64,000 nucleotides of DNA from Ehretia macrophylla (lineage: Eukaryota; Streptophyta; Magnoliopsida; Boraginales; Ehretiaceae). The notes under the pieces are model-generated. The model did not search any database and was not told where the DNA came from. It saw only the letters and a list, made by a program, of their open reading frames with translations. Both the position numbers and the translations under genes were made by a program. Position 1 is the first letter of the stretch. Each line of letters starts with the position of its first letter. Location: the NCBI GenBank assembly GCA_037974665.1, contig CM075765.1, positions 61,530,247 to 61,594,246 on the forward strand. The letters are read 5' to 3'. Shown piece by piece: positions 23,376 through 36,667 of this stretch.

Positions 23376-25860
23376 TGTGACGCCCGAGATTTAGCCATGC
23401 ATTTAATTACTGTTGCATCCCTTGTTTGCGCATTTATTTCTGTGCCTTACTAACTGACTTTTATGACTACTATTCACTCCATTTTTAAACTGCCTTCTAT
23501 TAGTTACTTAGCATTTTTATTAAATCATATTAATTGTAAAAGTAGTGGGAAAAATGTGCAATTGAGCTAGAGGCGATAGGAGAGCTCGTTTAGAAAATGA
23601 TTTTTAGTAGTGAAATGAATAGTGTTACGTAACTAACTTAGAAATTTAATTAGCTAGCACACATGTTCACCTTAGGCTCGTTTTTGAGCTTACTACGCGC
23701 ATTTTAGAAGCCACATAAGCACCCAATCAAGACCCCACCTTAGCCATTCATTAAATAACTTTATTTAGCTCATTAGATAACAAAGAAAAAAAAAGCTGAA
23801 ATAGGAGCAGGAGCAGGCCGACAGCAGCAAACAGTGAGGAAAAATCATTTTTGCTCTTCAATCCTTCATTTCAAGCCACTCCAAGCCTTGATCAACAAGT
23901 GTAGGGTGTTTGCAAGGTTCCTAGGTGCTCCTACACGCTTTGGTGAGGGATTTCACGGCTTGTTTTTGCATTTTTAAATAGTTGCTCATTTCTTGATTTG
24001 TTGAAAATATTATTAAATGCCATTGTAATTGTTATCGATGCTAATATACCATCTATATGAATGCTAGGGAACACATTTGAGCCGTTGTTTCGCTTTTCAA
24101 ACGGTTAGAATCGTTAGTTTGATTTTTAGGGTGAATAGTGATGTTTTTTCTAGGGTTTTGCGTAATTGCTCGAATTAGCTTGACTCAATGCTTCTAATAG
24201 ATGCCTTAGGTGTTAGTGAAGATAACCTAATAGCCCCGTGCACTTGCATTTCCCTTAAATTGCCTAAAAATGGAAAATAGCCGACTTTAACTTGGGGCTT
24301 TTGGGGTTAATGCGAATCCGGGTGGATTCGGGCTTCAATTCTAGTATCCTTAGGCTACCTAGGTGCTATAGATGCCTTGATATCCCTTGTTTGAAGCCCG
24401 GACAATGTACGCGTAGTTTAAAGCCATAAGAGGAAATTTGGGGCTTTCGTGGTAAACGCGAGCATTTGAATGAGTTAGAGGGCTGAGAGGGTACCTTGAG
24501 GGTTAGTTAGAAGGTTGGGAGAGTTTCCATCGAAAATGAAATCATTAACTTTGGTTTGGAAGAGAAATAGTTTGTAAAATAAAGGGGTTTAGGTGCAATT
24601 TCGGTTGTCTCACACTTCTAAACCCATGGCATGACTCCTTGAGTGTTTATATGTGATATTAAGTTGATTTGGAGCTTTTGGTATAATTCTATGGTTATTT
24701 TGTAATGTCTCTTTGCAAAACTGCATATTTGCTTATATAATTGTTCTATTCTAATTGCATCGAGGTCAACCTACTTTGTTGATCCTCATATGTGTTAATG
24801 CTTATATTATTGCTATTAACTTGCCATCGTTAATTGCATTGCATAGTGGTTGCGCAACCATAGTGTCAAGGGCGGATGTGTTGAATATCGGCTGGGCGGC
24901 AAAGGGCTTGCCGGTGGATATTCAAACTCCGTGCCCTATTCCCTCATTTGCCTGGTCCGGAGATTGCCAGGGGATGTTGGGTCGTAGGATTATCGGGGTA
25001 TATCCGGAGTACACCCACTGGAGTGTTTGGGATTATGCCGGCTTATCGTGATCGTGATCGTGGTTCGTGGATCCTGAATGAAGACCAGTGAAGATTGGTG
25101 TATAGGGGATTGTTGAAATGTATCCTTTTAATTGTGTGGTTATTTAAGTTATCATTGTTTCTTTAATTGTTTAAGTGTTATTGTTGTGTAATTGGATTAT
25201 CTGTTGCATTGCACGCCCCGAGACTATATCCCTCACTGGGCAACAGTGCTTGCTCATCTCTCGATATTTGTTTCAGGAGCCGCTGAGGGTGATCCCCAGC
25301 TTGTTGATTTAGTTGAGGAAGAAGAAGTTCAGATTGAGCCTTTACCTTAGTTGCTGTGCCTGATAGCTTGAGGTGGTTAATGAATTTGCTGCTATGTGGA
25401 AAGTTCAACTAATTGATTTATGTACTATTTTGTGGCCTAAGAGCTATGTATATGTTTTTTGTGCAAATTGAAGGATAGTAGATTGTGGTGTAGAATTGGA
25501 AGCCATGTCTTGTAATAACTTTTATTCTTGCCTTTATTTCCTTGCATGCTTGGGAGTGGATGGTTAATGTAGAATGCATTATCCTTTATGTTGTTTTATT
25601 GATTTCCTAGAATGTTATGATTATAAAACTATGCTAACAACAAGTTCTCGCATGCTTGTGTGTTTTGGAACTATTGTGTACCATAAGGCTCGGATGGCCT
25701 TATAGCTTTGTTGTTTAATTAAGAAAAGCTTGTATTGTATTGTTGGGACCTTGTTTGAGTGAGTACAGGTTTTTAGAATGTCCACGGTACAGGGGACACT
25801 CTGTCCGTGTGTCGGGTCCGAACTTAACCTTTAGCTTGGGGGTTGGGTCGGGGCGTGACA
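23376..25860 (+). repeat. Solo LTR J (gypsy)
   Basis: 2485 bp, TGTGACGCCCGAG...GGTCGGGGCGTGACA, flanked by perfect AATAC duplications (23371-23375, 25861-25865). No internal region, PBS or PPT, so it is a solo LTR left by LTR-LTR recombination. Its termini resemble those of the Tekay-type LTRs of A and B, but the body is a different family. The frame at 24755-25051 is not a recognisable gene. Confidence 0.9.
23943..25276 (+). other. Intron-like segment of LTR J
   Basis: Donor CTTTG|GTGAGGG at 23943. The motif CCTCACTGGG near 25230 is followed 46 nt later by acceptor TTTGTTTCAG|G at 25275-25276. Length 1334 bp. After the acceptor a short acidic frame (AAEGDPQLVDL...EEEEV...) ends in a stop, like the mini-ORF in the A/B/C LTRs. 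Confidence 0.42.
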
Positions 25861-28177
25861 AATACCATGTCCAAACATTCAACCACCGCAAGGCCATCCG
25901 AGCCTTGGTTCACAAGCAGCAAAACCCAAGTAAATATACATTCAAGCTTGGCAATTAAACTACACCAACCTATATCATAAGCTAGACTATCATACCTTTT
26001 TATCTCTTTTCCTTTATCATTACAAATATACATTGAAGTTAAGCTACATTAACTAAATACATAATCTAGTGAAACTTAAATTATATCCCCTTTAACATTA
26101 AATACATATAATACATAAAATCATACAACTTTACAACTTTGACAACTCAAGTCGCATAGGCACGCAGGACAACTCTTCAAGCAGGGACTTTGACGAAATC
26201 ACGAACTTTCTAGCTAACATAGCATTTCCTGAAATGTGGTGATGAGGAGTGAGTATACACAACACGTATACTCAGTGAGGGCGAGATAGATATCTAATTG
26301 CAGAGAAACAAACTCGTGAAATGCAAATAACATACTTAAACAATATAACTAATAAATAACCAATCAAAACAAATAATCAATACAATAAGCAATTACTGAA
26401 AGTATTAACACAATCATTCAAAGCTATACCACACTTTGAAGTCTATGGTTCACTCATACGAGCAATATACCATTTCACGAGCGATACATCAATCTCGAGC
26501 TTGATGTTGACAACGATGACAATAAGCGCGCATCCACCTTATAACACCAGTTTGGAATACCTCGGAAGTATCCATCAATCTACGACCCAAATCTCCCTGG
26601 GAGGCAGCCCAAGCGAGAAGAGGGAATAGCTACGGAGCTAGAGCAACCAACACTGGCAACCCGAGGCTATCGAGAGAGGCCCATCACTCACGTGCTGACA
26701 CTATGCAATGCAAGACTCGATACAAGACAATAAACGAGCGATAGCACAACAATACAAACTAGTGACAACAAACGAGATAATAAGCAATCACAATCAATAC
26801 TAGCATTCAACTAACTTTTCAAGCATAACAAGCAATAATAAGCAACAATAACACCAATTAAACAAGTACATCAAGCAACCCTAAGCATTCTATAGGCATA
26901 ATATCAAGATAACAAGCAAAATCACAAATCGGCCCCAACTATCAAAACACTACCATTTCCAAACGAGCAACGAGTTCTGGAAACCGACTTCGCCAATCCT
27001 CCTAGGTCACCATAAGGCACGTCCAAGGACCCCGAAACCCTACTTTACCCTAGAATTCACGCAAAGCTCCGATTTCCCCCTTTGCTCGTTCGAACTACAA
27101 GTATACCAACCAAACACCCAACCAATGCCATAATCGCACCAAAAGTGCTTCCATGACCTCTCGAAACAATGCCAACACGCAAAACGAGAAAATGCCAAAC
27201 TCGACCTAAACGACCCCGACTTTCACTAAGCTATTTTTCTCCGTTTTTCCATTATACATTCCAATTAAACCACACATTTAGGCATTCTAGCATATCAACC
27301 ATCTTCCTACATCAACAGAACGCGTAACGGAGCAAGTTCATCGAAACGGGAGTTTACTATTGATAATTTACTATTCATCACACAATTTATATTTCAATTC
27401 CAATATTTAACCGGAGAAAATGTTAAAAAGCTATAAATACATGTTCTACAATCAAGAAGGAACATTCTTTAAGCAACAAAATGATTAAAACAACAATCTA
27501 TGCATAAAATTCAAAAATCAAAGTTTAGATACAAATATTTCAAATGCGCAAATAACGATGAAACCCTCACCTTAGACGCTCCTAGACGCTAGGAAAACCT
27601 CGTAAAGTGCCTCGGAAACCACCCCGCACAAGCCCACGCGAAGAATCGAAGATTTGAAGTTGAGATTTTCTTTTTTTTTCTCCTTCTTTTCCTCATGGTT
27701 TCAAGCCTTTTTCTCTCTATTTTTTTCGTGTGCATTTTGCTTATTTAGAAAAAAAAATAACAAGAAGTCAAAGGTCAAAATTCGGTCAACCCGCTAAACC
27801 AAAACAGCTATGCGCGACCTTACGAAAACGGCCATAACTTCTTCAAGAAAACTCCAATTCACGAACGGTTTAAAGCCTCAGAAACTAGGCTCAGAGAGCT
27901 TTTCAACCATATATAATTTGCTACCTAACTCTTCACCATTTGGTTCAGATTTAATTCCAAAGTTGACCCAAAATTTGACTAACTTAACATTGCATTTTTT
28001 TATTTCTAATCCCAAGTTTGACTTTTATTAAACATTTCAAAAATTCCCACCTTGTCCTAGTTGGTCAATGTAGATGAAAAGTCAACTAGTTTGGTCAAAG
28101 AAGGTGAAAGGTCAATAAAATGCAATTTAAATAAACTTTAAATGCTATTGAATACATGCCAGGTGCGGGGTATCACA
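25861..28177 (-). repeat. 5' LTR of I, remainder
   Basis: Continues the LTR after J; ends TATCACA, then the ATGTA duplication. The intron-like segment is 26229-27570 (1342 bp). Confidence 0.9.
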
Positions 28178-28429
28178 ATGTATATATACATATTAGTCTT
28201 GAAAAATGAAGATGCCAAATAGATGGCTAAGATTGTTCCAAATCATCAAGTTGACCATTATTTTTGAAATGAATGGTTAAGATAAAAGAAGACAAAGCAC
28301 ATGGTTTGATGCATTGAGAAGTGCAATTGTTGTCTTCAAAATACACTACATACAATGCATAAAACAAGGAACACATTACACAAGGCATGCATAGAAAAAC
28401 ACAATGCATTGAGAAGAACAATTTTGTCT

Positions 28430-28868
28430 TCTCTTTTTATTGTGCAATTTTCGTCCATTGCCTGGGCAGCCCAAGAAGAGGTTTCAATTTTTCAAAAAAA
28501 ACTCTTATTCTAGCTTAAAAACATCCCAAAGAAGACTAGCATAAAACCTTTGATGATTAAGGAACTCATTCAAGCTTGTGTGGACAACGTAGAGCTATTG
28601 CATTTGTGGGAGGAGTTGTCAAAGCTTGTTCATCATCATCATCATCATCATCTTTGCAAGATCTACAAGAGGTATATCTAAATCTACCTCTTTACTATAT
28701 AGATATATGCTTGAATATATGCTTACCATATGTTAACCACATGAAATCAAGAGTAGAGTTTTTGGATGAATATAGTCTTTGTTATAGAAAATTTTGAAAT
28801 TCTAGCCATGGATTCCTCTTGGTTTTAATCTATATGATTCCATAACTCTAAAAAGAAAGATTCTTTCA
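28430..28868 (+). repeat. 3' LTR of K, part 2
   Basis: Matches 11320-11745 of the 5' LTR, with a longer CAT microsatellite, and ends GATTCTTTCA. Confidence 0.9.
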
Positions 28869-28873
28869 AGAAG

Positions 28874-29581
28874 AAGGCTAACTAAGATGCTCCACTCTCT
28901 TTCCTGCGAATGCGAGTTCGATTTTCACTCTTAAGTTAAGGATGGGACAAAAGAGAAAGGAAAGGACCAAAGGCTCTTTCTTTTAGCTCTTCTTCTTGTT
29001 CATTTCCGAAATATGAGACAGAATGAGAATATGCGCTAAGGCCTTCGGTGATTCTAGCATCGATTCTTCCTGGATCTCAGGACTGGGACCTAAAGGCTCG
29101 AAAAGTCCATCTTTCTTTAAGCCGAAGGCATCTTGAAATGCACTTTGCCCCTTGAGTCAAGAGCTTTTAGTACGTTACGCAAAGGATATCGTAACTATTT
29201 GAATACATTTTTATTGCTTGCCACATACCCGAAATGCGAACTAAGGAAGAACATGTAAGGGGATAATCTCGGATTGAAAGCCCAAGGCATGATCCTGGAT
29301 TGAAGGTCTGGAATTGTGGACACATGGCGGAGGCATACCAGGCTTAATAACGACTAAAGACCGTTGGACGACCGAGAAATAGCACTGAACAAGCAGAAGT
29401 TAAAAGTTTCTTCTACCTAGTCTTCTCCCATATTCTCAAAAGAGGTCAATGCGATCCCTTTGAGAAAGAACAAAAAATTCAACTATCAACAGGTGATTTC
29501 GACTTCGAAAGCCATGAGCCCCATTCACGAAAGCCTACGGAACAAACTTGCCACTTTTGATTAACTCGTCGCTGCTTCTAA
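28874..29581. other. Unassigned host DNA between K and C
   Basis: 708 bp without a long reading frame or a recognised repeat. The composition (purine-rich AAGAAG/GAAAG words, CTTTCTTTTAGC) recalls plant mitochondrial intergenic DNA, but no mitochondrial gene is present, so origin stays open. Confidence 0.3.
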
Positions 29582-31457
29582 TGTCACGTCCCAACTCGAC
29601 CCCCCTTAAGATCAGTCAGGACGCAACGAAATTTCGGTAGTATAAAGACTACAACCCGGATACCGAGGCTCTAAACCAACCTCTTCGCAACTCATACATC
29701 CAACTCCACAAACAATTCAACAATTAAATAACACAACCATAATATACATTAAACATTCTTTTACCATTGCATCCATAGGTTATAGTCCCCCGTTCCAACA
29801 TCATACATTTACTATATAACATACATTTCCAAAATAGATTATAACAAATTCAGCAACCTAACCATGTTCCCAAACAAGACTACTAAATTAGCAATATACA
29901 CAAGTCTTATAATTGAGTAAGTTATTCAATATAACATATTACAACAACTAAGACAAATTCATGGCAACGACTCGACACACAAGACTCGTCCACATAGAGC
30001 ACATTCTCAGCTTCCTGAGGCACGTATCCGTAATCTTGATCAATATCACATGTATGCATGTAATAATTGAGAGTGAGCTTATATAAAACAAGCCCAGTGA
30101 GGATCCGATAGATCCTAACAGTATTTACTATACTCCTTGGAAATTATCCTTTGAGCAGTAAACACACAATAAACATCAATAACAATATAAACACATAAAC
30201 ATTAATGACCATTCAATAAAGGATACTCTAGTTGGTGTAGCTCCAAACTCCATCACGATCTCAACCAACTTCTTATCACCCCCACGACACACACACTCGA
30301 GGTACCTCACTAGCCCTGCCCTCCATGGCATTTCCGCCTATGTGAGATGAAGGTAGCCGCTGATAGCCATGCCATTTTCAACCCGACGGCCTGATATTGC
30401 TCGAGAGGTGGCACACGTATATCAAAACTCAGCAATCATAATAAACATTCAATAACAGGAGGACAACCTTTTCCGTTGACTAACTCCCAGTTCATCAATA
30501 ATCAATATTCAATAATCAATAATCAATAATGCATCAATTAATTAATAACATTACAACAATACAACATCAATTACCCAATTAACAACTAAACAACTAAGTT
30601 AGATGACAAAGTAGGCCACCCAACTTAACATGCATTAGACACAGAACCAAACCATAATCTAACCATCAATAATTCACAATTCAATCACTCAAACACCACT
30701 CGATCATCTAAAGGCATATAACAACTTTTTAAAGAAAGATAACCTAAACTTAAAATAATCATAACTTACATTCTACTAATCCAAACAACTCCAAACCAGT
30801 TTCTATCATTCACCCGCTCAATCAACTACAATAGCCCCCTCAGAAACCGACCAAAATACATCCAAATCAAGCCCAACAACCCTAAAACCTCAATGCACCT
30901 AGGCTGAAATTTATGGACTTTCACACGGACATCACAATCAAAATTTTGGCATTACAACGGTACTACCCCATATTTAACAAACTTTTACAAACTGACGGCA
31001 ATCGATTCCAACCACTACAACTCAAATTATTCAACAAATAGCCAACAACTCAACTTTTAATACCTGAAAATAAAAATTCATGCTACAACGTTTCAAATCT
31101 TATATAAACGCATATAAACGATCCTTAGCATGTACTGAACTATAATATAACATCAATTCAAATTTCTAACGGTTCAAAATTCAATTATATGCAAAAACAT
31201 AAAAATGACATTTTGAGATCTAGAATTTTCCTCTCACCTTTTATGTGTTTTGATGCAAAAAAGATGTAGAATGGATGCCCAATAAGTGAAATCAAGTTTT
31301 GAATGAAGTGATTTGGACTTGAATTGCAAAATCTATGTGAAAAATGCTTTGAAAAATCTTGAAAATGCCTTCTTTCTTCTTCCTCATGGATTTTCGGTAA
31401 TGTGTGTGTAAAATGAGTATGTTTTGTGAGCTTTTAATGTGTGTGGATGATATATTA
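29582..31457 (-). repeat. 3' LTR of C, part 1
   Basis: Interrupted by solo LTR D after TATTA (31453-31457). The splice-acceptor-like site seen in sister LTRs is mutated here (AG to AT near 30051). Confidence 0.88.
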
Positions 31458-32741
31458 TGTGATAACCCGAACCCGGCATGCATTTAATAGCATTTGACTG
31501 CATTTGATTAAATGTTTAATTAGTTAAACCAACCAATTTGCACTATTTTAATATTTCTCTTGGAAGTATTTAGTAGTTGTAAATTGAATAATTAAAAGAT
31601 TATTATCTATTTCTAATGATTATAGTAATTGAATTTATTCTCTTGTGATTAATTAAGTGTTATCTTAAATGTTAGGGTTTAATTGTATTTGACTACGTGT
31701 TTATATTAATCTTCATTTGTAGCTTAATATTAACTTCATAATTCTTTAAAATGTTCTAGAAATAGTTAAATTAATTATTTTAAATGAATATTGATTACCT
31801 TGATTGTTTTGATTATTTTAATAATCGGTTTTGGTTGTTTTGCATTAAAATCACTCGGTTTTCAAATAAATGAGAAAAGTAACTCCGAGCCGGAGTGAAT
31901 TTTAAACTATTCTACTATTCTACTTTTCAAAGAATTAAAGTTTTATATTATTGCTCATCACTTTATTAGCGATCGATTATTGACTGTTTGATCGTAGAAT
32001 TTCAAAAATAGGAGTTAGAGAAATATTCTTCGGATTTAGTGGAAAATGTTTTTAGCTTAATTTATCTAGTTTTAGTTGTTTTTCATTTAATTGCATTGTT
32101 TTAACTTGAATTAGATTTAATGGCATCAAAATAAGCTTATTTGAGTATTTTTAATTAAAGTTTGATTTTGCAAATGACCAAAATGCCCTTGTCACCATTT
32201 AAATTAAAAACAAGGCAAAAAATGACCCTTGTATCCTTGCCATGGTTGAAGGGTCATAGAGAGAAAAAGAAAGGAATTTTCTTGCATTTTCTTCTACAAT
32301 TGCGCGTGGAATTGTTCGGGGGTTGTGGCTCGGGTCCTTGCGGGTCTTGGTCTTCAATCTCTGTGAGGGTTTTCATGCTTTTGTGCATTTTAATATGAAT
32401 TTGATTTTTGAGTCAATTTTTCAGATTTGATATTTATCGCGTTATAATGCCTGTTATTGCTTGAAATAGCTTGCTTAGGGTTCGTAGAGCATTGCTTGTT
32501 AGTTATTTAGCAATTTTTACGGTCGAAACAGCGTATTTGAAATTGGGGAAGAACATGAATAGTGAATTATGAATAGTAAACCCTAGAATTTCGGATTTCG
32601 ATCCGAATTGCGATTGCTTGGTTTGGATAGATGTCATTAATGATAGAAAGCTAAAATGTGAAATAAAAACGGATCGGCCTTTGTTAAAATTGGAAATTAG
32701 ACAAAGAAACGTAAAAGGGCCATTTGACCAAAAGTTGACCG

Positions 32742-35130
32742 TGTCACGCCCCAACTCGACCCCTCTTATAATCAGTCAGGATGCAACAGAATTTCAGCAG
32801 TATAACGACAGTAAATAGGATACCGAGGCTCTAAACCAACCTCCATAGGACATCATACCTCAACTCCATAAACCATACAATAAACAACTCTTCAATAACA
32901 TAATAACATACACCATGACCATATCATACAATAAACATTTCTCGTTATATGCCTCCGTTCCAACATAATACATAAGTCCTTAATATACAATACAAAACAT
33001 GTTGAGCCAATCTAGCAACCTAGTCATAAACAAAAGAAAGGCCACTAAGACAACATCAACTAATTCATTAACTTATCAACATCTTATACATTATAAACTA
33101 CAAAGCAGATGAAAGTCTACTATGTTAAATTACAAGATAATAAAACATGTATGACATCACGGATAAGACTCTGGAACATAGGACTCATCCACGTAAGGCA
33201 CGTTTTTCACATTCTCCTCTTCAGGAGGCACGTACCCGTAATCTTGCGAAAGTACACCTGTAAACATGTAATAATAGAGAGTGAGCTTATATAAAATAAG
33301 CCCAACAAGGATCCGATAGATCTCGAGCAAGGTCTACTAAACTCCTTGGAATAATCCTTTGAGTCAGTAGACACACAATAACATAAACAATACTATCATC
33401 ACATAACAATATAACCATTCAATAAAGGATACTCTAGTTGGTGTAGCTCCATACGCCATCACGATCTCAACCATTCTTCTTATAACTCGCCATTACTCAC
33501 ACACCATAGGTACCTCACTAGCCCCTCCCTCCATGACACCTCCGTCATAGGAGTTGGGGGTAGTCTCTGGCAGTCATGCCGTTTTCAACCCAACAGCCCA
33601 ATGCTGCTCGAGAGATGGCACACACATACCAAGACTCCATAACAATCATCAATCATCAATCAATCAATCAATAATCATCTACTCATCAATACTAGCATCA
33701 ATAATCAATTAGACAACAAATAACTAAGTTAGATGACAAAGTAGGCCATCTAACCGAACATGCATTAAACACACAATCGAACTCTAATTTACCCATCAAA
33801 AACTCACAATTCAATCACTCAACCCACAACCAATCAACTAAAGCTCAATCTAACATTTTAAAGAACTGCAACCTAAACTTCAATTAATCATATCTTACAT
33901 TCTACTAATTCAAACAACTCCAAATCAGTTTCAAACACTCACCCATTCAACCATCTACATTAGGCCCCTCGGAAAACCACCATAACACCTCCAAAGCATG
34001 TCCGATAACTCTAAAACCCTAAGGTGTCAAGGCTGAATTTTCCGAATTTTCACCCAAACATCATAATCGAAAATTCAGCATTACAACGGCGTTACCACGT
34101 AATTATCAAACATTTAGAAATCGAAGGCAATCGATTCCGATCAACACAACTCAATTAAATCAACATTGAACAATTTAATCAAATTTAAATACCTGAAAAA
34201 TAAAAATTATGCTACAACTGATAAAAAAACGTAGTATTACAGCTAAATGATCCCTAGCATGCATGGAGCAATAATCTAACATCATATTAGAATTCTAACG
34301 GTTCAATCTTCATTTATACGTAAAAATACAAAAGACAAATTTTGAGATCTAGAATTTTTCTCTCACCTTTGATCCCAAGTAAAGCTAGGAATGCGTGCAA
34401 TAGGTGCCCAACAAGCGGAATCCAGCCCGGTTTGAAAAGATTCGGACTTTAAATGAGTTTTCTAAGGTAAAATTACTTTGAAAATAAGTTGAATAAAATC
34501 TCTTTTTTTCCTAAGCTTTCGCGGCTGCAAGGTGTGTGTAAATGTGGTGTTTTGCTTTGTTTCATTGTGTGTTGGTGATAGATGCATGAAAGTCAAAGTC
34601 AAATGAAAGTCAAAGTTGAAACTTTAGTATTTTTAGTGTTTTCTTGACTTTAAATGCATTTTATTGATCACCAAAGTTCAAAACAATTATTCAACACCCA
34701 AGATAGCTCAAGTAGGTTATTTTTAGGTGACAAGAAGTTTTACAATCGAACAATTTCACCCGAGTCAGCTTAAAACTCGATTTTTGCAAAAGTCGGTGTA
34801 AAAACCCTAATAAATTCTTGAGCTGATTTTAAAATCGTTTTAATCAAACACAGGTCTATTAAAATCCGTGGACTAGGTCTAGAAGGGTTAAAAAGACCAG
34901 TTTCAAAATTTTAGCGGTCGTGTTTCGAATCACTATTCACTAAAAATCGACGATAAAATTTCTGACTCCATTTTTTATGAAAATTTCATGAATGCACATT
35001 TAGCACGTATTAGGAGTATTGATATCAAAATTATAACATTCTAGGCCCTATAGCACATAAACAAGTCATATGCACGCAAAACGAGATAAAGCATGTAAAT
35101 CAAGTTAAAGCATATAAGTGGGGTTTCACA
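32742..35130 (-). repeat. Solo LTR E (Tekay-like)
   Basis: 2389 bp, TGTCACGCCCCAAC...GGGGTTTCACA on the plus strand. Flanks are GACCG (32737-32741) and GACGA (35131-35135), a decayed duplication: G-family LTRs read GACCATGCTCG or GACCGTGCTCG at this point. No PBS, PPT or internal region. Confidence 0.87.
33258..34366 (-). other. Intron-like segment of LTR E
   Basis: Donor CAAAG|GTGAGAG at 34366; acceptor ACATGTTTACAG|GTG at 33258; 1109 bp. The mini-ORF after it carries a 6-bp in-frame insertion relative to A and B. Confidence 0.42.
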
Positions 35131-36667
35131 GACGATGCTCGAATTGAGTTGGGGGTTTTGCAATTGAGGATATAGAAGCACTTTTGGCGCTGTTGTGGCA
35201 TTGATTGAATGACTGGTTAGCATAGTTGTAGTTCAAACGCAGTAGGTGGACTTTCGTGTCTCGGGTGAGAAAGTGAAGTTTAGTGACATAGAAACGTGTC
35301 TTGTGGTGCCTAAGTGAATGTAGTGAAATCGGTTTCCTAATCCCGTAGCTCGTTTGCTCGTAATTGTCTTTGGAAGTTAGGGATTAAATAGTGATATTTG
35401 TTGTTTTTGTGTTTGAACTGCTGTTACTTGTTTAATTGTTGTTATTGTTGCTTATTATTGCTTGTTATGCTTGAAAAGTTAGTTGAATGCTAGTATTGAT
35501 TGTGATTGCTTGTTATCTCGTTTGTTGTCACTAGTTTGTATTGTTGTGCTATCGCTCGTTTATTGCCTTGTATCGAGTCTTGCATTGCATAGAGTCAAGC
35601 GCGTGAGTGAAGGGCCTCTCTCGGAAGTCGCGGGCTGCCAGTGGTGGTAGCTCTAGCTCCGTAGCTATTCCCTCTTCTCGCTTGGGTTGCCTCCCAGGGA
35701 GATTTGGGTCGTAGATGGATTGATACTTCCGAGGTATTCCAAACTAGTGTTATAAGGTGGTTGCGCGCTTATTGTCATCGCTGTCAACATCAAGCTCGAG
35801 ATTGATGTATCGCTCGTGAAATGGTATATTGCTCGTATGAGTGAACCATAGCCTTCAGAGTGTGGTATAGCTTTGAATGGTTATGTTATTGCTTTCAGTA
35901 ATTGCTTATTGTGTTGATTGTTTGTCTCGATTGCTTACTTATTAGTTATATTGCTTAACTGTCTTATTTGCATTGCACGACTTTCTTTCTCTCCAACTCG
36001 ATATCTGTCTCGCCCTCAATGAGTATACGTGTCGTGTATACTTATTCCTCACTACCACATTTCAGGATATGCCTTGTTAGCTGGAAAGTTCGTGGTTACG
36101 TGAAAGATTGTGCTTGAAGAGTTGTCTTGCGTGCTATGTGGCTTGAGTTGTCAAAGATGCAAAGATGTATGCTTCCATGTATTGTATGCATTTAATGTCA
36201 AAAGGAATGTAATTTAAGTTTCATTGGATTGTTGAAGTAGTTTGATAAGTTAGATTATGTATCTAGTTATTATAGTTTAACCTCAATGCATGTTTGTAAT
36301 GTCCAAAGGAAAAGAGTTAGAATGGCATGATACTTTATTTTTTGAACTAGCTTAGTATGGTTTAATTGTCAAATTCAAATGACCTTGTCAAAAATGAAAA
36401 GAGATAGGTTAGCTTTTATATTGGAAAGGTATGTATACTTGCTAAGTTTAATTGTTGAGAACCGAGGCTCGGATGGCCTTGAGGTGGTTGAAAGTTTGGA
36501 CATGGTATTGGTCCCCTTATATGCTGTCGCAGGTTTTACATTTCGCCTAGAAACGGCAGAGACTCTGTCCGTTTTCCCTAAAATTTATGCCCGGGTTTGG
36601 TTTGGGTTGTGATTAGATTGATTGATAGAACTCCCGGTCTCGAGAGGGATCGGGGTGTTACATATTA

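Larger units (their letters stand above)
18904..28177 (-). mobile_element. Non-autonomous Ty3/gypsy element I
   Basis: Minus strand, perfect ATGTA duplication (18899-18903, 28178-28182). LTRs start TGTGATACCCCG-like and end GGGGTATTACA in element sense. The two LTRs differ at about one site in the first ~155 bp compared, so this is a much younger insertion than K or G. The internal region, 21377-23216 (1840 bp), has PBS, PPT, pre-PPT hairpin and a GGTATTCTT array but no gag or pol. Its right (5') LTR is split by solo LTR J. Confidence 0.93.
18372..28429. other. Segment H: ~0.8 kb of unknown origin inside the K LTR, itself split by element I
   Basis: H is 18372-18903 plus 28183-28429. It is bounded by a 5-bp direct repeat TCTCT (18367-18371, 28430-28434). 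It has no TG...CA ends, no terminal inverted repeats and no open frame. The left part holds CTATAAATAG (18488-18497) and CTATATAAAT (18520-18529), which look like TATA boxes. The right part has a ~29-bp direct repeat (ATGCATTGAGAAG..., 28310 and 28403). Either it is an insertion with a 5-bp duplication, or it is original LTR sequence that the 5' LTR lost by deletion between the TCTCT copies. Confidence 0.55.
10583..28868 (+). mobile_element. Ty1/copia element K, decayed, with nested insertions
   Basis: Flanked by AGAAG duplications (10578-10582, 28869-28873). LTRs run TGTTAGCGATATG...GATTCTTTCA. Gene order gag-PR-IN-RT-RH places it in copia. The 5' LTR is 1163 bp; the 3' LTR is interrupted at 18371 by segment H, which carries gypsy element I and solo LTR J. 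Over the first ~245 bp the two LTRs differ at about 11 sites, so the insertion is fairly old. Without the nested DNA the element is about 8.2 kb. It cannot encode a functional polyprotein. Confidence 0.93.
32363..36065 (+). other. Intron-like segment of D (contains E)
   Basis: Donor CTCT|GTGAGGG at 32363 and acceptor CACATTTCAG|G at 36064-36065. After subtracting E and its duplication the segment is 1309 bp, matching G (1310 bp). Confidence 0.4.
31458..36662 (+). repeat. Solo LTR D (G family), split by E
   Basis: Starts TGTGATAACCCGAACCC and ends GATCGGGGTGTTACA, with perfect TATTA duplications (31453-31457, 36663-36667). Without E it is about 2.8 kb, the size of a G-type LTR, and there is no internal region. 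Orientation is opposite to the host element C. Confidence 0.9.

Noticed and set aside
24755-25051. 98-residue frame inside LTR J
   Set aside because: No recognisable domain, weak codon structure, and it lies within the solo LTR body.
28890-28945. tRNA-like GCGAGTTCGATTTTCAC segment suggesting a T-arm
   Set aside because: No matching acceptor, D or anticodon arms can be folded around it.
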